From NCBI GenBank assembly GCA_030539815.1, contig JAUNXM010000134.1, forward strand, positions 1-5,434: a stretch of 5,434 nucleotides of DNA, written 5' to 3'. Positions 1 to 5,434 of the stretch are shown here, one piece after another (the stretch's first letter is position 1; every line of letters starts with the position of its first letter). Below the pieces are notes generated by a model. That model worked only from the letters and a program-made list of their open reading frames with translations, had not been told where the DNA came from and made no database searches. The stretch comes from Methanobacterium sp. (GTDB taxonomy: Archaea > Methanobacteriota > Methanobacteria > Methanobacteriales > Methanobacteriaceae). A program made the position numbers and the translations under genes.

Positions 1-489
1 GATAATCAGGAAATTTATACAGAGTTAATGTATAATCGACTATTCTCCAATAATACTCGTTTTAAATCATATTCACTCCCATTTAGGCCTGACTACACCC
101 TTTTAATTGAATATAATTCTGAAAATTATTTTGTTCATTTTGATGCTAAATACCGTTCTGAAGGGGATGTGTTGGCATTCTATGAAAATATTCCACAAGA
201 ACAATTTGATAAAGATAATCACAATCAGGCTATTGAAAATGAAATAGAAACAAGAGATTTAGAGGAAGAAACCAAGAGAAAATTCAAATATGGTGATTTA
301 TATAAAATGCATACTTATAAAGATGCTATTTTAAAGACAGAAGGTGCTTATGTTTTATATCCGGGTGATGATTGCAAGATCTTTTCTGTGGGTGCATTTC
401 CCCTAACACCGGGAAAAAATGGTGAAGAAGAAAATGAATTAATATCATTTATCATTGCAGTCATTAAGAAAATAATCGGTAACACATAG
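1..489 (+). CDS. DUF2357-type PD-(D/E)xK nuclease, 3' end only
   Basis: The frame is open from base 1, so the ATG at 28 is internal and the true start lies to the left. 162 residues are visible. The nuclease core can be read directly: RPDY (D at visible residue 31), a beta strand, then FDAKYR with D48-A-K50, the D...DxK signature of the PD-(D/E)xK superfamily. Further on, GDLYKMHTYKDAI (98-110) and AYVLYPG (116-122) match the C-terminal blocks I associate with DUF2357/DUF524 proteins, which are McrC-like DNA nucleases often encoded beside McrB-like AAA+ GTPases. The catalytic residues seen here are intact, so this end gives no sign of decay. It is cytosolic and acts on DNA by family inference. 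An McrB-like partner would be expected upstream, outside the window. The gene is noticeably AT-rich: bases 121-180 hand-count at 21 G+C of 60. Confidence 0.75.
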   Translation, partial: DNQEIYTELMYNRLFSNNTRFKSYSLPFRPDYTLLIEYNSENYFVHFDAKYRSEGDVLAFYENIPQEQFDKDNHNQAIENEIETRDLEEETKRKFKYGDLYKMHTYKDAILKTEGAYVLYPGDDCKIFSVGAFPLTPGKNGEEENELISFIIAVIKKIIGNT

Positions 490-499
490 AATTCACCCG

Positions 500-547
500 T
501 TTTAAATTCGGTTTAAAATCTATATTAATATTACTGGAGTTTATCAA
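500..547 (+). promoter_or_regulatory. Candidate promoter with palindrome, plus ribosome-binding site for the TTG-started nuclease
   Basis: A perfect inverted repeat with 7-base arms (TTTTAAA 500-506, TTTAAAA 512-518, spacer TTCGG) lies in the 58-base gap between two genes. Its right arm, continued as TTTAAAAT (512-519), resembles an archaeal TATA box and would place transcription start near 538-543, giving a very short leader. GGAG at 536-539 sits 8 bases before the TTG at 548 and is what fixes that start. The dyad could instead be the transcript end of the upstream gene or an operator over the TATA box. The base composition makes chance AT palindromes likely. Confidence 0.35.
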
Positions 548-1606
548 TTGACTGGAAAAATCTACAAAATAAAAGACAACAACGAATTAGTAACTATCCA
601 TGAAGAAAAACATCACAATGAAAACAACTTCCAGGAATTGCTCTTCCTATATCCAGAACTCATCCCCGGGGACCAGATCGATCCAGAAACACCCCGCAGA
701 TGGCTCCGTGTAGGTCGTGAAATTGACAACATCGACATATTCCTGTTAGATCAAGACGGTGTTCCCACTATTGTAGAAGTTAAGAAAAGCAACAATAGTG
801 AAATTCAACGTGAAGTAGTGGGCCAAATGTTAGATTATGGTTCAAAACTGGTTTTCTCCCAGACTGTAGAAACAATCATCCCCAAGATAGAAGCAAATAA
901 TCCTCAAAGTGTGCAGGACTTTTTAGATAATGAAACGAGTGAAGAAGAATTTTGGGAAAATGTTGCAAAAAATCTAAAAGAAGAAAACATGAGACTCATA
1001 GTAGTATCTGATGAAATACCCCGGAATCTGCAAAATATTATTGAGTTTCTAAACCATAAAATCGAATCAACTGAAGTCCTAGCACTGGAAATAAAACAAT
1101 TCACAGATAATACAACTGGAACTAAGACTTTAGTGCCTCGATTAATGGGTCAAACCAGAATTATAACACCCATTGAACCGGAACTGATAGATAAAACCTT
1201 TTTCGAAAACTTGGATGAAGTTGGGGTTGAGTTCTTCCAGGAATTAATCACTTTTGCCGATGCAAATAATCTAACCCGGAAATGGACCAAGAAAGGATTC
1301 TTTTTAACAGTACCCCTTCAAAACCAGGAAGTAAAGATCTTACAATGCTACTCCCAATTATATTCTTACAGGCAAAGTATCTTCTCCACTCACTTTAACA
1401 TAATTAATGAAGTTAAAGATGGGGAAAGAATCTTTCAGAAATCTTTACTGGATATACTGGAATTAGAAGATTTTTATAGTGTCGGTGATGGTTTTGGATT
1501 TAAAGTCGTGAAGAATTTAGATGAATATCAGTGGAAAGAGTTTAAAAGAATCATACTGGAAATGAAAGAATCAATTGAAAAAAATGGGTTGATTGATAAG
1601 GATTAG
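548..1606 (+). CDS. PD-(D/E)xK nuclease, DUF91/NucS-like, with unassigned C-terminal domain
   Basis: 352 residues. The start is TTG at 548, supported by GGAG at 536-539 and by the conserved core beginning soon after. Nuclease motifs read in order: E30 in NNFQELL, D63 in IDNIDIFLLD, and E77-V-K79 in TIVEVKK, followed by GQMLDYGS (92-99). This is the usual E-D-ExK-Q arrangement of RecB/NucS-like DNA-cleaving domains. A second block, MRLIVVSDEIPRNLQNIIEF (148-167) then EVLALEIKQF (176-185), matches a pattern I recall from widespread proteins pairing this nuclease fold with an alpha/beta segment. Residues about 210-352 look like a separate mixed alpha/beta domain that I do not recognise. There is no signal peptide or membrane segment, so it is cytosolic. 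The target, whether DNA ends, branched DNA or foreign DNA, cannot be read from the sequence. It lies 58 bases after another PD-(D/E)xK nuclease, which suggests an accessory or defence setting. Confidence 0.7.
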   Translation: MTGKIYKIKDNNELVTIHEEKHHNENNFQELLFLYPELIPGDQIDPETPRRWLRVGREIDNIDIFLLDQDGVPTIVEVKKSNNSEIQREVVGQMLDYGSKLVFSQTVETIIPKIEANNPQSVQDFLDNETSEEEFWENVAKNLKEENMRLIVVSDEIPRNLQNIIEFLNHKIESTEVLALEIKQFTDNTTGTKTLVPRLMGQTRIITPIEPELIDKTFFENLDEVGVEFFQELITFADANNLTRKWTKKGFFLTVPLQNQEVKILQCYSQLYSYRQSIFSTHFNIINEVKDGERIFQKSLLDILELEDFYSVGDGFGFKVVKNLDEYQWKEFKRIILEMKESIEKNGLIDKD

Positions 1607-1668
1607 ATCATCATTACTTTTCTAGATAAGAGTCTAAATCTTCTGCTAAAAATTCAAAGGTTCCAAAT

Positions 1669-2970
1669 ATGTCTCCCTTAATACCCAAAATCCACGATAT
1701 TGACGCATTACTGGAATACTTGCCCTACTTCCAGGACCAGAATAACCAATTCTACCAGGTAATTAACAAACCACCCCAGTTTCCGTACCTAAACTATTCA
1801 GAAACTGTTGATAAGTTTCGTCAGGACCTATATCACCTGAACATGATAACTGATTTTGACTGGACCCAGTGGATTGAAGAAGGAAAAAAATACATTGATA
1901 ACCGTGAACTACTGGCCACCGCGGATATTACTGTATTGCAGAAGTTATTCACCTCCATCGTAAGGTCTGAAAGATTCACCGAGGGATTGCTGGGAGATAT
2001 GATTGATAACGGAATTATCCTGGATCTTCTGGTGAGGTTGAAGGGTATCCGGGGAGAAATTGAAGACCGATTCCACGGTGCTATTATTGGTTTGGCAGTG
2101 GGGGATGCTATGGGTGTTCCCCTGGAGTTCACTGATCCCGGCACCTTCCAGCCAGTAAATGATATGATCGGTGGAGGACCCTTCAATCTGGACCCGGGCA
2201 TGTGGACTGATGATACCTCCATGGCCCTTTGCCTGGCCGAAAGCCTCATCAAGACCAGGGATTTTGATCCGGTGGATCAGATGCAACGATACCTGTGCTG
2301 GTACCAGGAGGGACACCTCTCAGTTACCAATGAATGCTTCGATATTGGTAACACCACCCGCCAGGCATTGATGAACTTTGCAGAAACTGGGGAACCCTAC
2401 TCCGGACCGGACCATGAATACTCAGCAGGCAACGGTTCACTGATGCGCCTGGCACCAGTACCACTCTTCTACATGTCCTACCCCTTAAAGGCACTGGAAA
2501 TGTCAGGTAAATCTTCACGAACCACCCACAACCATCCCCTGGCAGTGGATGCCTGTCGCTACATGGGAGGATTAATCCACGGGGCACTTATCGGTAAAAC
2601 CAAAAAAGAACTCCTCTCACCCCACTACTCCCCGGTACCTGGATACTGGGTTGATAACCCTCTCTTAAAGGAGATTAGCGAGGTGGCCGGTGGTTCCTTT
2701 AAAGGTAAAGAACCACCGGAGATACGTGGTCGTGGTTTTGTGGTTAAATCATTGGAAGCAGCCCTCTGGGCCTTCTATAAATCAGATACTTTTGAGGAAG
2801 GCTGTCTTTTAGCGGTGAACCTGGGTGAAGATGCCGACACTACTGGTGCTATTTATGGCCAGTTAGCAGGAGCATATTATGGGAAAAGTGGAATACCCAA
2901 AATGTGGATAAACAGCCTAAAAAGACTGGATTTGATTGAATTTATAATTGATAGATTGTTTAAGATTTGA
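1669..2970 (+). CDS. DUF6508-ADP-ribosylglycohydrolase (DraG-type) fusion
   Basis: 433 residues in two domains. Residues about 10-125 match what I know of DUF6508: LLEYLPYF near 14-21, FDWTQW (63-68), [12 protein letters not shown] (95-106) and [12 protein letters not shown] (113-124). Its function is unknown. Residues 134-430 are an ADP-ribosylglycohydrolase of the DraG/ARH3 fold, which removes ADP-ribose from proteins or other acceptors using a two-metal (normally Mg) site. All metal and substrate motifs are present: GDAMG (145-149), WTDDT (179-183), GNGSLMR (254-260), TTHNHP (285-290) and [20 protein letters not shown] (386-405). E387 stands where G or D is common, which should be tolerated. 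The start at 1669 has only a weak AAAGGT (1656-1661) seven bases upstream, but the DUF6508 homology begins right after it. The gene is cytosolic. It is richer in G+C than its neighbours (bases 2101-2160 hand-count at 34 of 60), suggesting a separate origin. It follows two nuclease genes, 62 bases after the nearer one. Confidence 0.9.
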   Translation: MSPLIPKIHDIDALLEYLPYFQDQNNQFYQVINKPPQFPYLNYSETVDKFRQDLYHLNMITDFDWTQWIEEGKKYIDNRELLATADITVLQKLFTSIVRSERFTEGLLGDMIDNGIILDLLVRLKGIRGEIEDRFHGAIIGLAVGDAMGVPLEFTDPGTFQPVNDMIGGGPFNLDPGMWTDDTSMALCLAESLIKTRDFDPVDQMQRYLCWYQEGHLSVTNECFDIGNTTRQALMNFAETGEPYSGPDHEYSAGNGSLMRLAPVPLFYMSYPLKALEMSGKSSRTTHNHPLAVDACRYMGGLIHGALIGKTKKELLSPHYSPVPGYWVDNPLLKEISEVAGGSFKGKEPPEIRGRGFVVKSLEAALWAFYKSDTFEEGCLLAVNLGEDADTTGAIYGQLAGAYYGKSGIPKMWINSLKRLDLIEFIIDRLFKI

Positions 2971-3028
2971 GTCCGAGGAAATCAATCATAAATAATTAAT
3001 TTGGATTTTCGAATGATTTTATGTAATT

Positions 3029-3043
3029 TTATTCATTGAATAA
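3029..3043. repeat. Perfect 7+1+7 palindrome, possible transcript end
   Basis: TTATTCA-T-TGAATAA is a perfect dyad 58 bases after the stop of the ADP-ribosylglycohydrolase gene. It is followed within a few bases by a T-rich tract (TTATTTTTC, 3047-3055). Archaeal transcription usually ends at oligo-T, so this is a plausible 3' end for the upstream transcript. The one-base spacer makes a stable RNA hairpin unlikely, and the AT composition makes a chance origin quite possible. Confidence 0.3.
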
Positions 3044-3217
3044 TCTTATTTTTCGCATGGAAAGTTCTATAAATCCCTTTAATCCCAGGACTGCACCAAA
3101 ACATTAAGACGTCAGTAATATTTATTTCCAATAAGTATATACATTGATAACAACAATACCGGATTAGGATAATATCTTATCACATCGTATAGATGTTATG
3201 AATCATTGCAGCAATTA

Positions 3218-3230
3218 AGAGGTATTTAAA
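3218..3230 (+). promoter_or_regulatory. Overlapping TATA-like box and Shine-Dalgarno before the small relic ORF
   Basis: AGAGGT (3218-3223) lies six bases before the ATG at 3230 and is a reasonable ribosome-binding site. It is immediately followed by TATTTAAA (3223-3230), which looks like an archaeal TATA box and would start transcription near 3250-3254. The two readings exclude each other. If the TATA box is used, the transcript begins inside the small frame and would be an RNA of about 50 bases ending at the T7 run. If the Shine-Dalgarno is used, the small protein is translated from a promoter further upstream. Confidence 0.35.
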
Positions 3231-3258
3231 TGGGGTATCTTTATTGTAATAGAGGTGG

Positions 3259-3305
3259 GGGTTCCTACGAGCGTCTGGATGGATTGTCACCAGAACCCTT
3301 TTTTT
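3259..3305 (+). terminator. Stem plus T7 tract: possible terminator or end of a small RNA
   Basis: GGGTT (3259-3263) can pair with AACCC (3294-3298), and CTGG (3275-3278) with CCAG (3290-3293). This gives a nine-pair stem interrupted by an 11-base bulge on the left side and closed by an 11-base loop. Seven T's follow directly (3299-3305), the layout of an intrinsic terminator, and oligo-T alone is enough in archaea. With the TATA-like box at 3223-3230 this would define an RNA of about 50 bases. The same bases encode the relic zinc-binding domain, so the G-rich and C-rich arms may simply be leftover codons. I do not recognise a known RNA family. Confidence 0.3.
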
Positions 3306-3317
3306 ATTTGATATTAC

Positions 3318-3325
3318 TTTTATAC
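3318..3325 (+). promoter_or_regulatory. Candidate TATA box for the zinc-ribbon/M48 operon
   Basis: TTTTATAC lies 62 bases before the ATG at 3387 and would start transcription near 3345-3350, leaving a short leader that contains GGAG (3376-3379, seven bases before the ATG). A second candidate, TTTTTAAA (3350-3357), would start the RNA at about 3380 and cut off the ribosome-binding site, so I favour the first. Confidence 0.4.
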
Positions 3326-3386
3326 TCATTTGATCTTGACAATTTTCCGTTTTTAAACATTATTAAACGTAATCAGGAGTGTATAC

Positions 3387-4142
3387 ATGGAGGGAAATAA
3401 AAACCAAAAAATTCAACAGATTACATGCCCTAAATGTAATTCTGAAAATGAATCTGGACTAAAATTCTGCACTGAATGTGGATCTGAGATAAAACAGACT
3501 ATCCAGTCTGATCACTCTACCACTTGTCCTAAATGTTATGCAGAGATGGAACCGGGGATCAGGTTCTGCACTGAATGCGGCACTAAAATAAATCGCACTG
3601 TTAGTAATGAACAAGTAACCACCTGTCCCCAGTGTTATACGGAAATGGAACCGGGGATCAGGTTCTGCACTGAATGTGGTACCCAAATAAAAAGGACTAG
3701 TGATCAGCTTACCACCTGCCCCAAGTGTTATGTTAATGTAGAGCCGGGATTAACATTTTGCACGGAATGTGGAACTTCACTAGTGGTGAATAAAGTAACC
3801 AATCAAGCTATTAATGAAGAACTTGCCAAACGCCGCCCAAAAAGAGCCAATGGAACAACTCCTAAAGATGAAACAATGGATAATATTGTTGAATCAGGGA
3901 AAGGATTAATGAAGGGATTGGGAGGATTCCTAAATAAAGCAGCCGAAAGTATTGATAATACCATAGAAAAGAATCGTCAACCCCAAAGTAAAGGAATCCC
4001 ACCAGAAACTACGAATCCGGGTTATTTAGTCTGTGATTCTTGTGGAGGCTACTACGAGCTACAATCAGATGAGTCAGTGGATGATTTTGACTGTGAATGT
4101 GAATGTGGTGGGAATTTAGAACATAAATTAACATTGAATTAG
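3387..4142 (+). CDS. Protein with four tandem zinc ribbons and a C-terminal GYLVC Cys-rich domain
   Basis: 251 residues. GGAG at 3376-3379 supports the ATG. Four ribbons of the form C-P-x-C, ten residues, C-T-E-C-G start at C14, C47, C80 and C111, with all sixteen cysteines present; each should bind one zinc. Spacing between units is 33, 33 and 31 residues. After them come a basic patch (KRRPKR, 148-153), a Gly-rich amphipathic stretch ([20 protein letters not shown], 171-190) that could touch a membrane or a partner, and a distinct domain from 212: [14 protein letters not shown] (C216, C219), then C236, C238 and C240-G-G. No signal peptide or clear membrane helix is seen. Ribbons of this type usually bind proteins or nucleic acids; no specific function is recognised. 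The M48 protease gene starts 21 bases after its stop, and that protease ends in a similar ribbon, so a shared complex is a reasonable guess. Confidence 0.85.
   Translation: MEGNKNQKIQQITCPKCNSENESGLKFCTECGSEIKQTIQSDHSTTCPKCYAEMEPGIRFCTECGTKINRTVSNEQVTTCPQCYTEMEPGIRFCTECGTQIKRTSDQLTTCPKCYVNVEPGLTFCTECGTSLVVNKVTNQAINEELAKRRPKRANGTTPKDETMDNIVESGKGLMKGLGGFLNKAAESIDNTIEKNRQPQSKGIPPETTNPGYLVCDSCGGYYELQSDESVDDFDCECECGGNLEHKLTLN
3546..3676 (+). repeat. 32-base identical direct repeat inside zinc ribbons 2 and 3
   Basis: Bases 3546-3577 and 3645-3676 are identical over 32 bases (beginning ATGGAACCGGGGATCAGG), set 99 bases or 33 codons apart. They encode [11 protein letters not shown] in both ribbons. 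Ribbons 1 and 4 encode the same fold with different codons (for example GGACTAAAATTCTGC in ribbon 1), so identity is not forced by the protein. The match points to recent internal duplication or gene conversion. Confidence 0.85.
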
Positions 4143-4163
4143 CTGGACTTTGGGGGAAATGAA

Positions 4164-5099
4164 ATGGAACGTAAAAAATTATTATTGCTTAACCCTAGTG
4201 AATATGAACATGAATTCGATCGAAAGGCTCTTAAAACCTTAGAAGGCACTCCTGGATTGGAGAAATTAGCAAGACAAATCAATAAACATGGTATTGAAAG
4301 AGCAGAAAGATTGAAACAGACTGGGAGTCATTTAAGGGTAAATAAAGATAACTTTCCCGAAATATATGAATTGTTAGAAGAAGCTTGCCAACTTCTCTTT
4401 GTTAAAGATATCCCTGATTTGTACATAATGTGGGATTATAATGTTAATGGATTTACCACTGGTTCGGAGAAACCACTAATCGTTATTCATTCGGGATCAT
4501 TGGATTTGTTATCCAAAGACGAACTCTTATGGTTAATCGCCCATGAAGTGGGACACATTAAAAGTGGACATATGCTGTATCACATGATGGCCCAAGTAAT
4601 ACCCATTATTGGTGCCATTATTGGTTCAGCAACATTAGGTATTGGATCATTGGTATCTACTGGTTTGGAAATTGCTTTAATTTACTGGTACCGGATGTCA
4701 GAGTTTACCGCGGACAGAGCTGGACTTTTAGCTTGTCAAGACATAAATGTGGCTATAAGTACTCTGATGAAAATGAGTGGTGTTCCCAAACATTACTATG
4801 ATAAAATGAAAACTGAAGACTTCATAGAACAGGCTAAAGAGTTCAAAGGTTTCGATTATGATACTGTTGACAAAGTAGCTAAAGCACTTATCATCATGGA
4901 CAAAACCCATCCCTGGACAGTAATGAGAGCATCAGAGCTACTTAAATGGCATGGATCTGGAAAGTATGATGAACTAATTGAAAAACATGGCAAAGATAGT
5001 ATTGAAGAATTAGATTTATGCTGTGTGAAGTGCGGTCATAAATTAAAGGGAAATGAAACCTTCTGTGGTGTTTGTGGGGAAAAAGTATGGAAAAGATAA
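4164..5099 (+). CDS. M48-family zinc metalloprotease with C-terminal zinc ribbon
   Basis: 311 residues. GGGGG (4152-4156) seven bases upstream fixes the ATG at 4164. The helical N-terminal part contains the block LNPSEYEHEFDRKAL (9-23) known from cytosolic-facing M48 peptidases. The catalytic site is complete: H127-E-V-G-H131 inside AHEVGHIKSGH, with the third zinc ligand E180 and D184 in SEFTADRAG. THP (248-250) and R255 match a conserved block after the active site. A hydrophobic stretch, 143-177, between the HExxH helix and the third ligand can form one hairpin or two short membrane segments, as in HtpX-like relatives. There is no signal peptide, so the active site probably faces the cytoplasm at the membrane. 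Residues 287-304 (CVKC...CGVC) form a treble-clef or ribbon zinc site not typical of the family core. It is the second gene of an operon with the four-ribbon protein, which suggests zinc- or partner-controlled proteolysis. The substrate is unknown. Confidence 0.9.
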   Translation: MERKKLLLLNPSEYEHEFDRKALKTLEGTPGLEKLARQINKHGIERAERLKQTGSHLRVNKDNFPEIYELLEEACQLLFVKDIPDLYIMWDYNVNGFTTGSEKPLIVIHSGSLDLLSKDELLWLIAHEVGHIKSGHMLYHMMAQVIPIIGAIIGSATLGIGSLVSTGLEIALIYWYRMSEFTADRAGLLACQDINVAISTLMKMSGVPKHYYDKMKTEDFIEQAKEFKGFDYDTVDKVAKALIIMDKTHPWTVMRASELLKWHGSGKYDELIEKHGKDSIEELDLCCVKCGHKLKGNETFCGVCGEKVWKR

Positions 5100-5247
5100 C
5101 ACCACATATCTTTATTTTCAGAATTACAGAATATTTCCAAGCAAACACCAGAACAATGTTTATGTCAGATGATTGTGGTTATTGCGATGCTCATAAATTA
5201 ATCAAATATATCTAATACAGCCACTAATATTTTGATAATCGAGTAAA

Positions 5248-5259
5248 TTTATCGATAAA
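5248..5259. repeat. Perfect 12-base palindrome TTTATCGATAAA
   Basis: The sequence equals its own reverse complement, with TTTATC/GATAAA arms and no spacer. GATAA (5234-5238) and TTATC (5249-5253) give a second overlapping dyad. Its arms resemble those of the palindrome at 5391-5408, so both may be sites for one dimeric regulator of the downstream gene. Chance is a real alternative in such AT-rich DNA. Confidence 0.3.
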
Positions 5260-5390
5260 ATAAGTGACGAACAATGGAAATTTGGTTATGCAACATTTTT
5301 CATTACAATAATATTACTTTCAATAATAAGTATTATTTAATTTATTCATAAAGATGATTTGATTAGAGAAAAATGGAGTACCTGAAAACA

Positions 5391-5408
5391 CATTTATTGA
5401 AATAAATG
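5391..5408. promoter_or_regulatory. Perfect 8+2+8 palindrome, candidate operator of the next gene
   Basis: CATTTATT-GA-AATAAATG is a perfect dyad placed 16 bases before the GAGGTGA ribosome-binding site and after a TATA-like tract at 5333-5346. That is where a repressor-type operator or a leader hairpin would lie. It shares TTTAT/ATAAA half-sites with the palindrome at 5248-5259. Confidence 0.35.
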
Positions 5409-5424
5409 ATTTAGGGTAATAATT

Positions 5425-5431
5425 GAGGTGA
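5425..5431 (+). promoter_or_regulatory. Strong Shine-Dalgarno of a gene starting beyond the right edge
   Basis: GAGGTGA is a full match to the anti-Shine-Dalgarno end of prokaryotic 16S rRNA (TCACCTC). It is followed only by AAA before the window stops, so a start codon within the next few bases outside the window is expected on the plus strand. Nothing can be said about the product. Confidence 0.65.
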
Positions 5432-5434
5432 AAA

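Larger units (their letters stand above)
3230..3400 (+). pseudogene. Decayed small paralogue of the GYLxC zinc-binding domain
   Basis: A 56-codon frame opens with ATG after AGAGGT and begins MGYLYCNRGGGSYERLDG, then LSPEPF. Aligned without gaps to residues 212-234 of the next protein ([15 protein letters not shown] and on to DDF), 10 of 23 residues are identical: G, Y, L, C, G, G, Y, E, S and F. The second cysteine of the CxxC pair is G here, and the CxCGG half that should follow is missing. After a T7 run the frame runs into a hydrophobic tail, FFYLILLLYSF, and ends by overlapping the first 14 bases of the downstream gene. I read it as a truncated, zinc-less relic of a stand-alone small zinc-ribbon protein. 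A small expressed protein that has lost zinc binding is the alternative. Methanogens often carry short proteins of this GYLxCxxCGGYYEL type, from memory. Confidence 0.5.
5100..5424. other. AT-rich intergenic stretch with palindromes, no convincing gene
   Basis: No frame here shows both a start and a credible protein. A T-rich tract (TTTATTTTC, 5111-5119) may end the operon transcript. A 19-codon frame at 5156-5215 contains DDCGYCDAH, and a start-less frame at 5239-5340 encodes a hydrophobic run; either may be a relic. TATA-like sequence (TATTTAATTTATTC, 5333-5346) could serve the gene beyond the right edge. No tRNA, CRISPR or insertion-sequence ends were seen. Confidence 0.5.

Noticed and set aside
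1833..2252. 139-residue open frame on the minus strand
   Set aside because: It lies wholly inside the ADP-ribosylglycohydrolase gene, whose motifs are intact. Its product is Ser/Pro/Arg-rich with no recognisable motif, so it is an antisense shadow of GC-richer codons.
1945..2316. 123-residue open frame on the minus strand
   Set aside because: Also antisense to the hydrolase and overlapping the previous shadow in another frame; no domain features and no ribosome-binding site that I can see.
3058..3108. 16-codon frame starting ATGGAAAGTTCT
   Set aside because: Too short, no ribosome-binding site and no resemblance to any known protein.
3168..3196. Adjacent small dyads GATAA/TTATC and ACATC/GATGT
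   Set aside because: Five-base arms in AT-rich DNA are expected by chance, and nothing ties them to a promoter.
3420..3780. Regularly spaced similar units of about 99 bases, considered as a CRISPR-like array
   Set aside because: The periodicity is protein-coding: each unit encodes CPxC...CTECG in one frame, and the unit spacing is in whole codons with no separate spacers.
5156..5215. 19-codon frame with CGYC
   Set aside because: No clear ribosome-binding site and only one CxxC; kept only as a possible relic fragment in the intergenic entry.

Overview
All genes lie on the plus strand. The window is fairly AT-rich. Genes are preceded by GGAG, GGGGG or GAGGTGA Shine-Dalgarno motifs and by TTTAWA-type TATA-like boxes, with no clear bacterial -35/-10 pairs. 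Two adjacent products are rich in CxxC zinc ribbons. This fits a euryarchaeal methanogen, with Methanobacterium or a relative as my best guess. That assignment rests on style and recalled protein families, since no rRNA or marker gene is present.

Bases 1-2970 look like accessory or defence-type DNA. They hold the 3' end of a DUF2357-type (McrC-like) PD-(D/E)xK nuclease, a TTG-started PD-(D/E)xK nuclease of the DUF91/NucS-like kind, and a DUF6508-ADP-ribosylglycohydrolase fusion that is visibly richer in G and C than its neighbours. The three are same-strand with gaps of about 60 bases. Their joint role in defence is inference.

Bases 2971-3386 carry no full-length gene but are not empty. A 56-codon frame (3230-3400), too short for ordinary ORF calling, resembles the C-terminal GYLxC...GG.YE domain of the protein encoded just downstream. 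It has lost most of the zinc-binding cysteines and looks like a decayed paralogue. The same bases also form a stem followed by seven T's, so a small RNA or terminator is a competing reading.

Bases 3387-5099 are a two-gene operon with a 21-base gap. The first gene encodes a 251-residue protein with four tandem zinc ribbons, a helical linker and a fifth Cys-rich domain. The second encodes an M48-type membrane-associated metalloprotease with its own C-terminal zinc ribbon. Shared zinc ribbons and tight linkage suggest a functional pair, for example adaptor plus protease.

Bases 5100-5434 are AT-rich and have no convincing gene. They contain two perfect TTTAT/ATAAA palindromes, a short hydrophobic open frame that may be a relic, and a strong GAGGTGA ribosome-binding site at the right edge announcing a gene that starts just outside the window.
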